Shown here: piece by piece, positions 31,988 to 33,113 of the stretch
Layout: each line of letters starts with the position of its first letter
Position numbering within the stretch: position 1 is the first letter of the stretch
Origin: CAZMCC01 sp964564695
GTDB lineage: Bacteria > Planctomycetota > Phycisphaerae > Phycisphaerales > UBA1924
Direction: 5' to 3'
NCBI GenBank assembly: GCA_964564695.1
Contig: CAZMCC010000042.1
Span: forward strand, 1 to 33,113
Length of the DNA: 33,113 nucleotides
Translations under genes and position numbers: made by a program
Notes under the pieces: model-generated
Told to the model about the DNA's origin: nothing
The model's database searches: none
The model's input: only the letters and a program-made list of their open reading frames with translations

Positions 31988-33113
31988 TCAGGCGATTGTG
32001 GAGCCCCTCCGAATCAGGCGGGCTGCTAGAGCGACCAGCATCAGAACAAACCCCGACGCGGCGAGCCAGTACCGCCCTGCGCCGGTTCCATCAGCTTGAG
32101 GAAGCAGCGGCGGTCCGGCAACAACGGCCGGCGGTTGATTCGGAGGCGATGACGGTCCTGAGCCGGGCGCAAGTCGGGGCGACGGCAACCGGCCCTCGGC
32201 GTTGCGGCCGTCGTCGGCAAGCTCCCAGCGATCTCCGGGCGTAACGAGCGCGCGATCGGCAGTTGACTGCCACCGCAAGACACTTGCATCAATGGACGGC
32301 GGCGACGCAACTGAGTCGACGAGGACAACGGCGACAGGCATCTGCGTGACGGCATCAACGGTGTAGATGCGTGCTGGTACGCGTGCTGGAAAGACGGAAG
32401 CGCTCTCCGCAAACACAAAGGAGAGGGCGAGTCCTGGGCCGACGATGCGATCGCTGGCGAGACGGAGAAGCTCGCCGGAGGTTGCGTCGACCTGGATGGT
32501 GAGGGCGTGCTTCGAGGAATCAAGCCGCACGATGTTCGGGCCGGAACCGGGGCACGCAACGACGCTCGGATCATCGGCCATGAGCACGGCGGCGTAGCGG
32601 GCGAGTTCCACCGGGTTCTTGGCCGCGACGAGCCAGCGAAGCGTAACGATGTCCCGGTCGAAGTAGCTGATCTCTTCCGAGTCCGAGTTCCACGGATACG
32701 CGGTGACTTTGGCCGATCGGTCGGAAAGACGCGCGAGCGCCTGGCCTTGGTCGCCGAAAAGTTCGACCTCAGTGCGCATCTCGAAGGCGCCGATCGTGGA
32801 GAGCGAACGCTTTTCGATCCGAGTGTTGCGGACGCCGTCGTATGTCAGCGAACCCTCATCGGTGGTGCGGAACTCTGTCGGATAGTCGGGCAAGCTGAGC
32901 CGTTCCATTCCGACGACGTCGCTGACGGCTGCGAGCATCTCGCCCGTGAGGGCCCGTTCGTAGGTATCGGCGTTCAGTGCCCATCGAATGTTGAGTAGGA
33001 TTGGAGTCGGCATGGAGTATGCGGCGCGCAATTTCTCCACCACCGTCTGAGCGTCAGAAGGGACTTCTGAACAACCCAACGACCGCGGGCGATGATCGGC
33101 GGGGATGGGGATG
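31988..33113 (-). CDS. Membrane-anchored protein of unknown function, 5' end outside window or unclear
   Basis: The frame is open from its stop at 31988 to the right edge (375 codons); a possible TTG start lies at 33079. The visible part has an N-terminal helix (DAQTVVEKLRAAYSMPTPIL), a beta-rich middle (EGSLTYDGVRNTRIEKRSLS, ISYFDRDIVTLRWLVAAKNP, KHALTIQVDATSGELLRLAS), a proline-rich linker and one C-terminal transmembrane helix (YWLAASGFVLMLVALAARLI) followed by RRGST. The 'helix then long beta-sheet' order loosely recalls LolA/LppX-like lipid-binding folds, but I would not assign it. GC content is lower than in the housekeeping genes. The single tail anchor suggests most of the protein is exported. 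Confidence 0.65.
   Translation of the reverse strand, partial: IPIPADHRPRSLGCSEVPSDAQTVVEKLRAAYSMPTPILLNIRWALNADTYERALTGEMLAAVSDVVGMERLSLPDYPTEFRTTDEGSLTYDGVRNTRIEKRSLSTIGAFEMRTEVELFGDQGQALARLSDRSAKVTAYPWNSDSEEISYFDRDIVTLRWLVAAKNPVELARYAAVLMADDPSVVACPGSGPNIVRLDSSKHALTIQVDATSGELLRLASDRIVGPGLALSFVFAESASVFPARVPARIYTVDAVTQMPVAVVLVDSVASPPSIDASVLRWQSTADRALVTPGDRWELADDGRNAEGRLPSPRLAPGSGPSSPPNQPPAVVAGPPLLPQADGTGAGRYWLAASGFVLMLVALAARLIRRGSTIA

Overview
The window reads as a chromosome segment of a high-GC planctomycete, most likely of class Phycisphaerae. Three sequence features support this: a secreted subtilase ending in two dockerin-like repeats of the 'GC-type' seen in Phycisphaerales, an exported protein with a VPAPST plus transmembrane plus arginine-rich PEP-CTERM-like tail, and tripartite sugar dehydrogenase-cytochrome c-propeller proteins of planctomycete style. 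A Kdo transferase gene (waaA) points to LPS and a Gram-negative envelope. No database search was possible, so all family names rest on motifs recognised by eye.

Layout. 1-2990 (minus): a compact operon waaA > CBS-domain protein > DUF2179 membrane protein > FAD oxidoreductase (cut by the window edge), with tRNA-Val(TAC) just upstream. 3387-8515 (plus): the dockerin-bearing subtilase, a double-hairpin terminator, then a membrane hybrid histidine kinase. 8522-9975 (minus): rpiB overlapping a low-molecular-weight phosphatase gene that carries a degenerate TsaC/Sua5-like N-terminal half. 10282-11352 (plus): a type II-secretion/type IV-like pseudopilin with a strong intrinsic terminator. 11445-13564 (minus): an RMD1/DUF155 membrane protein and serine acetyltransferase. 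13808-14074 (plus): a small lipoprotein. 14232-16930 (minus): a small coiled-coil plus winged-helix protein with an operator-like promoter, parB, and an FbpC/PotA-type ABC ATPase. Two near-consensus parS sites lie in this block, one on the ABC gene's stop codon and one inside it, which suggests proximity to the replication origin.

17136-20572: an exported PEP-CTERM-like protein, a helical periplasmic protein, and a restriction-modification remnant (methylase tail, Vsr-like nuclease, DUF3883 nuclease-like protein) with a small divergent ORF. 20741-27944 (plus): glyA, then two tandem paralogous secreted proteins of over 900 residues combining a PQQ-dependent sugar dehydrogenase, a c-type haem domain and a seven-unit beta-propeller-like C-terminus. 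27970-30235 (plus): DUF502 membrane protein, then hpf, ptsN and ptsH, recalling the rpoN-hpf-ptsN-npr arrangement of Proteobacteria but without rpoN or rapZ. 30312-33113: an aldo/keto reductase (minus), a NUDIX hydrolase (plus) behind a hairpin-rich leader, and an incomplete membrane-anchored protein of unknown function (minus).

The most interesting items are the tandem three-domain dehydrogenases, the parS sites overlapping a transporter gene next to a parB with no adjacent parA, the pseudo-TsaC/phosphatase fusion, the symmetric GNRA-capped inverted repeat filling the gap between ptsH and the reductase, and the structured leader of the NUDIX gene.
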